Shown in pieces: positions 1 through 11,414 of a DNA stretch of 64,000 bases. Origin of the DNA: Eutypella sp. D-1 (Eukaryota > Ascomycota > Sordariomycetes > Xylariales > Diatrypaceae); assembly GCA_023313575.1 (NCBI GenBank), contig JAJTTP010000012.1, forward strand, positions 868,001 to 932,000, written 5' to 3'. Under the pieces are notes generated by a model, which worked only from the letters and a program-made list of their open reading frames with translations, made no database searches and had not been told where the DNA came from. Each line of letters begins with the position of its first letter. Positions within the stretch are counted from its first letter, which is position 1. The translations under genes were made by a program, and so were the position numbers.

Positions 1-608
1 CACAGAATTTGAAGAAAAGGTGCAGGACGCGGCGCGCACGCCGCGTTTTTTCTTTTCCATCCCTCTTTGTTCTTCTCATCATCACCTACCCTCCTCAACC
101 TCATCCATCCATCTCATTTCCTCATCAGGTACCCATCAAAAACATGCTCGTTCGCGGACGAGGTTGGCTCGTCGCGCGGCTCTAGTAAGGGGCGAGTGAG
201 CAAGGCCAGACTGAGGCCCACAATGACATTACCCGAGAAAGCGGGGCTGTCGCAAAAGAAGAAGCAAAGAAAGAAAAAGAAAAAAAATACAATCAAGAAG
301 CCCGGTAACTCCGCGCCGTTCGCGTTTTGTTTCCCTGCCCGCTCCCAAGCTTGCGCGGTTGTCGGTCAGATAATGGGACAGGAACAGCCGTCTAAATGAC
401 TCTCTTCCAGTTTTCTTCTTTTTCCCCCGAGACCAAGCGCTATGCGTGCAGAAAAATGAAAGAAAGGTTGAAAGCAGAAATGAAGTCCCCATTTTCCGAT
501 GCCCAGTCCGTCTATTGCGACCCAGAGATGGGGGGATTGATTAAAAGAGAAAGGGGGAAAAAGAGGTATAAGGAATCTTGATGGCTAGGAGGGATCCGTG
601 TGTATGAA
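1..608. other. Intergenic, 3' flank of the FAD/NADPH reductase gene
   Basis: No convincing gene is seen. The stretch has pyrimidine-rich (about 45-125) and purine-rich (about 255-300) tracts. The open frames over it are short, Lys/Arg- or Phe/Leu-rich products of this biased composition and match no family I know. It is the 3' side of the minus-strand gene that ends at 609. Confidence 0.6.
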
Positions 609-2471
609 TTACCACGTCTCAGCGATGTACTGACCGACCTCCTTCTTGAGGTCCCAGAACTTCTTCGCCTCTTCGTGCTGGAGGTTGCCCTTCTGCATCG
701 CGACCTTGATGAGCGACTCCTCGACGCCCTCGCCCATGCCCCTCGAGCTCCCGCACACGAAGACACGGCCGTCGACCGAATTAATGATGTACCAGACCAG
801 GCCGGCCTGGTGGGCGACCTCCTCCTGGACGTATCTGCCCTCACCAGTGCGGCTTTGGATCACGCGCTTGACCTCATCCTCGTGCACGCCCCACTCGCCG
901 CTGTACAGCTCGTCGACGAGCGAGTCGCGGCAACCTTGGAGCACCCACACCTTGTTCGCGCAGTTGGCGCTCTTCAGCCGTCGCTGGACGAAGCCGCGGA
1001 ACGGTGCGACGCCGACGCCAGCCCCAATAAGGAGCATCGGACCATCAGACACGAACTGCCTCGCCAGCGGGTTGGCCATGAGACCTTTGAACATGGGGAT
1101 ATATAGCTGCGGCGCCTGAACACCCTGCTTCTCGAGTTCTTTGTATTTGAGGGACTGGCGCTCGAAAAATCCGGAACCTATACCAGTCCGAGAACCATTC
1201 CTCCAGTCAGACGTCTCGTGAACAGTGACAGCGATCTCGATCAGGCGGTGTTGCTTTCCGTCCCGTATCTCGTAGGATTCGTGCGGGTCGTTGGAAAGAG
1301 AGTAAAACCGCGGCATCAGGGGCTGGAGCACTGAGAGTAGCAGGTCCAATGGTGGCTTCGCTGAGGGGAAAGCGTATAGGAGTTGGGAAATGGTGATGTG
1401 GGGACCTGTCCGGAAGTCGCAGAAGACACCCTGACCCTCACCGGAGCACAGGAACATGAGGAGCTTCTGCTCGTTCGGGTCATGAGCGTACTCTGCGAGG
1501 ATCCTGAGCAGAGGCTTCGTTGGAGGGTAAGATTGGATATCTGAGCACCACGTCAGGATATCCCGGCGTGTGGTGACCAGTTCTCGTGCTTTATCAGCGC
1601 CCCAGACGGTGGGAAACCGGCCACGGGTAGTGCGCAGCAGCACGGGCTTGTCTCGAAGAAATCGCGGAACGAGTAGCAGATCCATGAGCTCTTCAACGAC
1701 GACGGGGTCATTAGGAGCGCTCACACCGATCGCACCGCCTACCTTGAAATCGGTGCCGGTCTCCTCAGGGTAATCCGTGACATCGAGGTCAAAGTGATAA
1801 GTGCGCTTCTCGGCGCCAACCTTGGTTAACTCCCGCGTGTTGTGAATCTTGGCAGGGAAGACGTGGTATGGTGGATGTGGCTGGACGAAAGACGGGGGTT
1901 GTATCGAGGTATCGAGATCCTCGAGGGCTAGATTCTGCAGGTTCTTCTCGATGGACTCTACCGTAGAGCCAGAGAACGCGTCCGAGTCGGTAGTGCTGCC
2001 AACGTCGATAGCAGAATCGGCAGGCGAATTCAAGGTCGACGGTTGTCGTACAGGTCCTAGGAATGTAGTTTGTTCGGGTAGATCTGTAATATTGGTTAAG
2101 ACGGTAGGGACCTTATCGTCGACCCTTAAGCTCAGTGACCGGAAGGCGTCGTTATCCGGTACAGTGATAGTCTCGTATTCTACGCCCTCGCCCCTGTTTC
2201 GCGGGTTCATACAGCAACCCCCACCGCAACATCTGTTGATCAATTGCTGAGTTGATTCGCCAGTGATGCGTTGGATATCGGCAGGGCTCTGGGCAATAAG
2301 CCTTGTAGACGCACGTCGTCTCTTGGGAGGTTGAGGTTCAGGCTGTTGCAATTCATCTTGGTCGTCTGAGTCTTCTGAGAAGGTGAGTGACGGGGCAACT
2401 GAAGGGGCCCGTTCTTCGGGAATGGAATTTTTGGTAGCCTCGGCAAGCAATTGCTCAATCTGGGACGGCAT
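609..2471 (-). CDS. FAD/NADPH oxidoreductase of the CPR/CysJ reductase fold, without flavodoxin domain
   Basis: A single-exon gene for 620 aa. Residues about 200-620 form the FAD-binding plus NADPH-binding module of the cytochrome P450 reductase / sulfite reductase flavoprotein family. The FAD motif RFYSLSND is at 388-395, the pyrophosphate motif GAGVGVAPF at 483-491, a late NADPH motif FVCGSS at 571-576, and the protein ends in Trp620, as CPR-type enzymes do to stack on the flavin. The family predicts hydride transfer from NADPH to FAD and on to a partner. The FMN/flavodoxin domain that normally precedes this module is absent. Residues 1-200 are instead Ser/Glu/Pro-rich and probably disordered, with a basic patch PKRRR (49-53) and a Cys cluster CCGGGCC (81-87). 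No signal peptide or membrane segment is seen, so it is probably cytosolic or nuclear. The ATG at 2471 opens the whole frame. The electron acceptor is unknown; a free-standing reductase feeding a separate flavodoxin or metal protein is an inference. Confidence 0.92.
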   Translation of the reverse strand: MPSQIEQLLAEATKNSIPEERAPSVAPSLTFSEDSDDQDELQQPEPQPPKRRRASTRLIAQSPADIQRITGESTQQLINRCCGGGCCMNPRNRGEGVEYETITVPDNDAFRSLSLRVDDKVPTVLTNITDLPEQTTFLGPVRQPSTLNSPADSAIDVGSTTDSDAFSGSTVESIEKNLQNLALEDLDTSIQPPSFVQPHPPYHVFPAKIHNTRELTKVGAEKRTYHFDLDVTDYPEETGTDFKVGGAIGVSAPNDPVVVEELMDLLLVPRFLRDKPVLLRTTRGRFPTVWGADKARELVTTRRDILTWCSDIQSYPPTKPLLRILAEYAHDPNEQKLLMFLCSGEGQGVFCDFRTGPHITISQLLYAFPSAKPPLDLLLSVLQPLMPRFYSLSNDPHESYEIRDGKQHRLIEIAVTVHETSDWRNGSRTGIGSGFFERQSLKYKELEKQGVQAPQLYIPMFKGLMANPLARQFVSDGPMLLIGAGVGVAPFRGFVQRRLKSANCANKVWVLQGCRDSLVDELYSGEWGVHEDEVKRVIQSRTGEGRYVQEEVAHQAGLVWYIINSVDGRVFVCGSSRGMGEGVEESLIKVAMQKGNLQHEEAKKFWDLKKEVGQYIAETW

Positions 2472-5400
2472 GATGGCTGATATCGCTCGCGCCGCCGAGT
2501 CGTTGATGTTTGGGAGACTAAGTAATCTACGAAATAGTTAAGGATACGGAGTCGACGACGTTGAAAGTAGGGGCAGACAGTGTCTCAAGCAAGTTCTCAA
2601 ACAAGTCTCTAGGCGTTGAAAGAAGAAGAAGGGCTGGCGGGATGGATGGAGGCTTTCAGGGTGAAAAGTGTTCAAGTAGGTACAGGTGTGTGTGAAATTA
2701 AGAAGTTATGGGCAAGAGGTTATCTTCAATTAAGTACTTATTATAATGCTTTTTGGTGGGTTGGTGGGTCCGTTGTTTTAGTGGCAAGGACAATATGTAC
2801 CTAAAGTATGGAGTTGCCCTGGAGGTTCCAATGCAATTACCGACCGGTACCGGTACAATGTTCGAGATTATCTGATGGATAACAAACTTAAAGTGGTGGG
2901 GCTAGCACCCGACCGGGTTTGCGTATGGATATATATATAAACAAATAGTCCACGGGTGTGTATGCAAGTATGCGATCGATAAGATACCTTACTCATGTAC
3001 CACCTAGGCACAACAAGTAAAGGTATCTAGGAGGTCCAGTATGCTCGACTTGCTTGCTTCTAGTGCTTGCGCGCTTCCATTAACCGCGTTGACAGGGAGC
3101 CCTGGAGCTTTCGAAGGACAATGAATACGTAGATCGTAAGTATCCGCCTATTAACTCCTATTGTGGAAAACCAAAAGGGTTTGATTGATTCTAGAATGTT
3201 TGTTCCTCGCCTCGACGCGTAGAATGAAGTCACCGGACCAGCACTCGGGTTATCGATTTACCAACTAATTGGCTTGGTATTGTCAATTGGGGGAGGGGAG
3301 GGGGTCCTTGTATGGAACTGATACGGTTGACTGTGTTTGAATTGATAGTAATAATGATATACAGGTTGCAGGTGGCAGATGGCAGGTGCAGATGCGGAAA
3401 TGCAGATGCAGATGCAGAACACAAAGAGTAGAGCAACCGACAATTCAATGTTCAAAGTTCAAAGTGAGCCGCGGAATATCATTTAAACGGTTAACAGGCC
3501 ATAAAGAGTCGGTATATATCCCACACCGGTTAACGAGATCGGGTCAACTTGGCAATCAACAAAAAGGGAGCCGAGGATTCCATTAGCCCGTGTTGGGACC
3601 TCGAGGCTTAAAATTAAAAGTCTAGAAGTCGAACGGTAAGTTGTCTGAGTACCGTATGATCGATCCCCCAATCCTTTGGTAACGAAGAAGGCTAGAAATT
3701 TGAGTAGGCCGATTATGATGGTAGGTGCGGACAATGATAACAGATTGCTCCTGCTCTGATCTGGGGTTACCCTTGAGTTATGTACTTTTGACAAGCGAAT
3801 ATGAGCAGATTCCCAAACAACCCGGAACGAGCCAGATTGGACCGCCTTTTCGTGTCTTCCAGGTTCCAGGCCGTGTCAAGTTCCGATTAATGAAAAAAAA
3901 TCGGCCCTCCCGTCTATCACTTTTGGCGGGTAAAAAAATATTTCTTGGCTTTCGGCTGGGGAAAGCCAAACCTCTTGGCAGGGCCTTCTTAGTAAAGACC
4001 AGACTTCCACTCGCCGATAACTACTCCGGTCTATGCCGACCCTGGACTAAAGCACGCACTTAACACATGTATCATACCACCTGACTACAGGCAGTTCAAG
4101 GCTTGCAGTTTGCCCTGCTTGCCTGCAAGACTTGGGCGGACGGGGTATCAACTTGCATAATTTGGAGAAGGCAATTGGCCCCGCCCATCGACCTGTTTGT
4201 ATTGGTTAACGCCTCACTGTCCCCAGCCGTGTCATGAAGTCATCATGTTGTTTCTCCTGGACACAATAACTACATAATTCCCCTGGAAACTACAAGCTTA
4301 CCACACATAGCAGCAGGCTGGTAGGCCAGCAGGTCAGCAGATCTGGATAAAATCGGCGAGGAATGGCCTGGATGAGCAGCATTGTGGCCGAGCTTTACAA
4401 ATGCATCCGAATACGATGACATACCTCGCTACCGTACGTAAGTGACTAATTGATCCGATGCAGCCATTTCCCCATTATCATGCACATTGTCATAAAATTT
4501 TACGGGTATACACGGGTGGGGCACAGGACATAATCCGTAGTCAGGCTGGCAGGGAAGACAATTGCACAATATTTTGTCAGCGCCGCGTCCTCCCTCCGAG
4601 TACGCCGGAGTCTGTCCCTGCCCTATGCCTGCTACCATGGTCTTATTTATTCTTATCTTTTTTTACTAGGTCAGGCATTCCTCAGATGATTCAAAATCGC
4701 CAAGGTGCCAAAGAGGTATCATTCATGCCATATGCGCGCAAAAAAAGATCATGTTGGAAAAAGAACATCTACCGTACTGCACCTGTGGTTTCCCTTACGT
4801 GTATCTTAGTAAAAAAACAAAAAGGGGTAATAGGGGGCATAGGGGCTTACCTACATCACGCTACGTGCTCCACAGGCTGAAGTGATATGCTTTCTTTATT
4901 TTTATTTTTCATTTTTCTATTACTACATTAACTTCGTAATAATGACATGTTGCAGCTGATGTTCATCGAGTGCGACACAAGCAGGAGTCTTCAGCCGGGC
5001 TTCTTCGGGTTGAATCCGGCTATCCGGTGCAAAATGAATTGCCTAACTTCCAAACCGCCTTCTCACTTGTTTTCTCATTGCACCCGGAGCGTATGCGAAA
5101 AATCCCGTCGGTCAAACAATTACTGGCTCCGGTTGCTGTCCATAAGAGTTGCATGTGAATTATGCAATAATTATTACCGTATACATGAATCTTGCGGCCC
5201 AAACAAACCCCCAAAGGATTGAAACCCCACACTCTGCAGGCTCTATGAAAGCCCGCAGTAGCGTTCTCTTTTCGCTCCAACCATCTACCACGTGTATGGG
5301 TCTCTACCAAAACTACCGACTCGGAAACGAGATACCGCTACCGCTGCATGATAGGTACCTAGCTTAGGTAGGTATTGGCTCAAGGGTTGTTTCGCCGATC

Positions 5401-7738
5401 TCGTTTTTTGCTTTTGTTTTCTTCTAGCCTTCGATGTTACTGTTTTTTATTAGTTTCCGGTGCGAGCGTTTCACCCAATACACTGTCTTGAAATCTCCGA
5501 CAAGACATTATGAGACTTGGCCATAGCACGGACTTGTTAATACCACATGTAACCCTGCTTACCCGCCTGCGAATCACCCAATCTTATCAATCAAACTGGG
5601 TTTCTCCTAAATTATCAATCTCATCTAATCTGATCAGAATCTCCGATATCGGCTACCTCAAGAATTCCACAGCGTATCTCGCGTCATGTCCTCTAACATT
5701 AGTAAACCGCGTGGATCGCGGGACCTCCACCGTGCAGCCGTCCAAAAATGTTTCTGCTCTTCAGGCTTTTCGGGTTGGTGCGGATCTGGATCTGATAAGA
5801 AGAGGGCGTATGTAGTCTCCGGGATGAGATGTCTCCACGTCACGTCAACTATGTAAACTAGCCCAGGGAATCCGTCCCTCCATCTTTCACGGTAGGGCAT
5901 CCGCGACAGGACTTGTACACTTCCGTATTAGAACAATAATCACCTGATCTCCTTCATCAACACAAACAGTAATTCCCGGTACCCATCTACCATGGATGGT
6001 GTGTCATCAACCCCTGAACGACGATCTTCAAGATGATGGTCCCCGTCCCCTTTCTCACACGAGTACGAAAAGCCGACGGGGTGTCCCTCCGTCGGTGCCG
6101 TCGGTAGAGAAAAAAAAGAATGAGGCGCACAGAACAAATCTAGCGGTCAACAGCCAAGAAGCCAAGGCCATCACTGGGACCCGCCTGCTTGGGTTTGCAG
6201 GTTTGTAGGCTGGCTGGCAAGCATCCCCCCCGTCACGTCAAATAATCTGATCGATCTGATAAGATTTCTTGTCTCAGCTCAGCCCTCTCTTCCATTTCCT
6301 CCACCGACTCCTCCCCCTCTCCTCATTTCCTTTCTCTCCCTTTCTAGAAACATAGAAGTGGGAAAATGCGCTGTCTTTGTCTAGGTCGGCCGCGCCCCCC
6401 AGAACTGCCAGATACATAGTGCATGTCGACCGGGGTTTCTCCGCCGCCAAGTCGGAGCTACCAAGACATTGAGATGAGATGTCTCGCGTTAGATCAGTTT
6501 ATGGAGTAAAACTAGTTATGAGGAGTATGAGTCGGCCTCTTGGGAAGGAGGGAGAAAGAAAAATCTTGATCGGGACTGCAGAAAACCATAGGGCATCATT
6601 TTACTAGACGGTCTATAGAGCTGCAGCATCCCCCATGAGAAGCAGCTCATTGACCTAATGTGCTGTACTGCAAACAAGAATGCGTACATACTATGGGAAT
6701 GTGTTGGGGTTATCAACAGGCTGGGCGGGAGATGCAAGATGTCATCCATCCTACTACAGACAGCGCAGCCTCCTGTGGAGTGCGGAGCGCGGCAGCATGC
6801 CTATGCATCAGTAGCCAGCCGAAATGTAACTCCATGGTATCTGCCAAGGGATATTACGCTCTGTCAGATCGTTCGATGTGACTATATGCATGGGAGGTAA
6901 TGAGGCTGTCTGAAATTTCCGATAACGATGTGAGGGCCGCTATCCTGCCCAGCTTGTCACAGCGCCGCATCGTAGGCTACCCACGGATTTCTATTTGTGA
7001 GTGGCTAGCTCGTCAAGTTGCCGAGTTACGCGATAATAAGTCTGTGTATCTTCGATGCAAATCGAGCAATATTGTTCCACCTCTTGTCCGGCATGCGATA
7101 TCATCATTGCATGGTATTAGTATCTAGTTATCTCGCATACTGTGAATAGACTAAGACTTTCTGAGGCCAGCCATTCATAAAACCGCCCTCTTCAAATTTC
7201 ACCTCGTGATGGAAATCGACAAGCCACTCGGCTTAGTTTCGCTGCCTCCTTATAGACGTGTATATAGAAGCCCTTCATAGCCCATACAAGATAGTTACAC
7301 AACGACATATACTCAGAACTGCGGACGTTACATAACATTGGCGCAGATTTGCAAATACGTGAAAATATGCAATACTCGGTACAACGGGATAGGAGCCACT
7401 TAACTATCACCACCAACATAGGTACTTAAAAAAGTCAACGGGGCCGATAAGGTTTCGATTGGATTTAATCGCCCTCTCGTCCACACTGAGCGCCTATCCG
7501 GGGGACGCAAAGTTTAAGTTTACCCCTACCTAGCATATTGAATGCTGTTGTAGCCCATCGGACTGCCGAGCCACAACGCCTATGCACTCATCCCTTCTCT
7601 TTATCAGGAGAGTTGGCATGCGAGAGCAAAGTCTAATTGGGCTTCAATGATCGGGACAAGGATGCGGTCATGCCCCTCTAAGGCACCTACGCTTCTTCAC
7701 AGTGTTTCTGCCCAAGAGCTGCACACTCCACACATCCC
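2472..7738. other. Gene-poor intergenic region (5.3 kb)
   Basis: It runs from the start of the minus-strand reductase gene to the start of the plus-strand FAD monooxygenase, so it should hold both promoters. Open frames here (largest 140 aa at 4458-4880) have no recognisable domain, poor codon bias and no consistent splice signals. TAGGTA-type words occur at 5352-5375. The patch at 4175-4215 holds a CCCCGCCC box and an ATTGG (reverse CCAAT) box and looks promoter-like, but no gene follows it that I can support. Confidence 0.55.
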
Positions 7739-9341
7739 ATGACAACAACAACCACATCGACAATGGACGGGACCCCAATCAAAGTAGCGATCGCAGGCGG
7801 GGGCATAGCCGGACTGGCGCTGGCGGCGGGGCTGGCGAAGAAGCCGCACATCGACGTGCACGTGTACGAAGCGGTGCGGGAGTACCGCGACGTGGGCGCG
7901 GGGCTGGCGCTGCACCTCAACGCCACCCAGGCGCTAGGCCTCGTCGACCCCTCTCTGCGTCAGGCCTACCTCGACAAGGCGCTCGCCATGGCTGAGGAGG
8001 AGGACCAGGTCATGGCGACAGAGGTCATCCTCGCGCATGGTCCACACAGCGGCCAGCGAGTCGCCGAGCTCGGCAAGGCCAAGGGCCGCAAGACTGTCAG
8101 CCGCGCCGACCTGCTCGACGGATTCCTGGACCTTGTACCCCATACGCGCGTCAGCTTCGGCAAGAGGCTTGTTAGCATCGAGGAGGCGAAGGAGGGAAAG
8201 GGACCCGAGACAGGGACGCGGGGAGGTGTTACGCTTGTCTTTGAAGACGGCTCCCGTGCTTCAGCCGACTGCCTCCTTGGCGCCGATGGCGTCCACAGCG
8301 TCGTCCGCAGCCACATGCTCGGCGCAGACCACCCAGCCGCGAATCCCAAGAATCACGACGGTTGGCAGATTCACCGTGTCATGGTGCCGACCGCAGAGGC
8401 TCGGAGAGAAATCGATCCCAAGTGGACGCAGAATGTGCCCATCCTGCTCGGCCCGCTTGGCCACATCAACTGCATTCCTCTGAACAAAAACACGCGGCTC
8501 AGCGCCGGAGTCGCCATTCGCCGCGGCGCGGGATCCAGTATGGACAAGCCCAATGATACGGTGAACCAGACTGATGGCAAGCAATCGCAACCTGGACCAT
8601 CATCGCTATCGTCACCGCCGGCCCTGGACCCGAATCTGTACAGCGACTATAGCGCGGACGCGCAGGCGATCGTGCGCATGATTGCGTCGCGTGCGGGCAC
8701 GAGCCAGAGTGCGTCATGGGTACTGAGCGACCACGACCATGCGCCGTTCTATGCACGTGGGGGGAGCCGGGTCGCAATTATCGGCGACGCCGCGCACGCC
8801 TCGCTCCCGTTCGCGGGCAACGGCGCAGCGCAGGCGCTCGAGGACGCCGCTGTGCTGGACTGCCTGTTCGGCGCCCTCGCAAGCAGCGGCTGCATCCGCG
8901 ACCTCGGCGATGACGATGACGATGATGATAGCAATGCCCTGGCGCGGGTGGGCGAAGCCATCGAGGACGCGCTGCTCGCGTTCGACCATGTCCGTCGGCC
9001 GCGTAGCCAGGCCGTCGTCGACCTTGCCAGGAAATTCGGGCGGATCTACGCATATGCCGAGGATGGAAGTAAGGGACTAACTTTCCTCATGTCGTCTTTG
9101 CCCCTCTTTACCCTCTCCTTCCACCTCACGTCTCCCACCTGATTTGGCTGTTTGACTGACCGCACACGTTGTAGTGCACGAAGACCCAACGCGCCTCAGG
9201 GAGTTCTTCGCAGAGGCGGCGGCTTTCACCAATGACTTCGACGTCCGAGCGCAGAACAAGGCGGCGCTGGAAAAGTTTAGTGAGCTGCAGCTGGAAAGGA
9301 AGGTGGCGGAGGAGAAAGTCGATGATGCTGATGATCTTTAA
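7739..9341 (+). CDS. FAD-dependent monooxygenase, salicylate-hydroxylase-like (class A flavoprotein hydroxylase)
   Basis: Two exons, 7739-9068 and 9175-9341, give 498 aa. The 106-nt intron has donor GTAAGG, branch GACTGAC and acceptor TAG, and splits a codon after its first base. Skipping the splice would end the frame at 9142. Three family signatures are present: the dinucleotide-binding AGGGIAG (19-25) after a beta strand, the DG motif GADGVHSVVR (181-190), and the GD motif GDAAHASLPFAGNGAAQALED region (349-369) that binds the FAD ribityl chain. The family uses FAD, NAD(P)H and O2 to hydroxylate aromatic or polycyclic substrates. Oddities are a polar low-complexity insert (about 265-300) and a seven-Asp run (391-397) before the C-terminal helices. 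No signal peptide is seen. A second in-frame ATG lies at codon 9 (7763). The P450 gene begins 2.1 kb downstream on the same strand; a shared pathway is possible but unproven. Confidence 0.93.
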
Positions 9342-11414
9342 TCCCGTTTCAATTTGCTTGTATTCACACGTTACGCCTCATTTTTGCAGACGTCCTCCGA
9401 AACCTAATGTCGAATGATCATATTAGAGCTCATACTTCTTGCTGCTATCCACTGCGAAATTTCGGGTTGACTGTGGCATGGCGGCATTCCGTTGGATGCG
9501 TGTCAAGAGGCCAGTCATTTTCCTAGCACTAAGTATAGATCCTCATATCGTACACAGTAATCTTGACGTAGGTGCTGTGACATTTAGAGATGGTTAGCCA
9601 CTTGCGACTTTCGTACAACCATATGTCGTATTTTTCTTCATTGAATATCCATCTTGCAGCCCTCATGGTTGACATGTTTGCTTAGTGTGAACTAGCACCC
9701 ATCGTCAACACTTCTTTCGGGGGTATTTCTTGCGAGCATCGGAACTGAATGCGACGGCAGCCCCATGCTATATCAGTGCACGGAGTAGTTGGAGTTCTTT
9801 CAATTCGGACCTTCTCAGGAATCAGTTTGGGGGTAAAGTCCCTGCGTGAAACGTGGGGGAGTGTTCTGAAACCGGGAAAACGGCAAGGCAGGGGTTCTTC
9901 GACTGTTTGAGAAGCTTGTTTTCTTTGCGGCTGAAGGGCTTACTTACTTGCTTACCTACACACGCCTGTTCGCATTGGGTAAAAGTCGGGCAAAAAAGTC
10001 GGCAAATGCACAGTATCATTTGGAGCGACTGCTTGAAGATATGTCATCAAACCTACCGAATTAGTTGGCCCCGTACACCCCGTACGTGCTTCACAGAGGT
10101 TACCTTGTTGAAAGTCGACGCGGAAACAGTGCGCCTCCACAAGTTTCCACCTGGTGGAGAAACGCGCCAAGCGACCCGGGTTGCCAGGGTTGAAACCTCT
10201 CAGGCTCACGCCTCCTGCTCGCCCTTTTCGTCGTCAGCCCGTCGCGTAGAGCTCTGAGTTCTTACTCTCTTGGTCTTCATATCGTGGCATTGCGGCGCAA
10301 GGTAAAATGCTAAGTTACCAAACCTAGATCTGATTAAAGATGGATCACACCGCTGTAATTCTACCGAATCGCATCTCACAGCTGTTTAGTTATTTGCGAG
10401 GTAGTATCTAAATATTACTGATAGTAGCTGTACTTAGGAGGCTCTCTCCGACATAGTAATGTGTCACGAAGGCCAAATGATAGACCGAGTCTCCAACGCG
10501 TCTGAGTAATCGGCGTTGCAACTCATTCGGGCAATGAACTCATGGGACATGGGGATTGATGGGGAAGAAATAGTCTGCCAGGCTGCCAGGGTCCGGAGGT
10601 TCACACTCCCGGCCCCTTATGAATTTTACGCTAGCATATGCCTCCGGCTGGCGATGTTTCAGCACCACCAACGGAGCTGCAAGCGGAGCCAGAAATCAAG
10701 ACCAGAGCGTCAGACCAGACAGCAGATCAGATCCAACATCAATTGGGCCACATGAGCACGTTTAGAAGAATCACTGCGACGGACTGTAATACGGCTACGC
10801 GCCGAAACGTAGGACGTTCTGCAGCAAACGTACGGGCCGGGCTCCAGTCAGCCAGTATCAGCTCTACGACCGTCCCTGGTCAGTTCCAGAAGGCTTCCAT
10901 CCGGGATGATATTCCGGGGTCGGCTGCGCGCTGATAGTTCAACAATGATGCGCCCAATAATAATATTATCCCATCCCCCTCCAATTCGCATCTTACACTT
11001 CTTTTGTTTATTGTTTTAATACCTCCATTTCAATTTCACACTCGGGTCATAAGCGGCCGGATCGCATTGACATAATTAGGGCCGGAAGGAGTGTTTACCG
11101 GAGCAGATCGCCTCGGTCCGTCCATTCCCATATCTCTACCTCGAAGACTCCGACATTATTATACGGCACGGATCAGATCAAATCCCCTTCAGCCTCGATG
11201 GTTGAAGACCTGCAGCACGCCTAATATCACTCATACATTTATTCTTTCTCTATTCCGCCATTGTTCGTGGGATTTCCTGGTACAAATTAGACCATTACAT
11301 TATAATTAAGCGATTCATTTCTTTAAGCAATATACCCAGTATCACTAGACTAACTACCCTCTACTCTACTCTAACCCCCCATTTTAACGAGTTTTTACGA
11401 CGAATATTACGATA
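9342..11414. other. Intergenic region between FAD monooxygenase and P450
   Basis: This 2.1-kb region holds no frame with a known domain. It should contain the monooxygenase 3' end and the P450 promoter. The last 400 nt are AT- and pyrimidine-rich, with runs of CTACTCTACTCTAAC type before the P450 start, in keeping with a fungal 5' leader. Confidence 0.55.

Noticed and set aside
600..1119. Plus-strand frames of 157-168 aa
   Set aside because: They lie opposite the conserved FAD/NADPH reductase; composition reflects the complementary strand.
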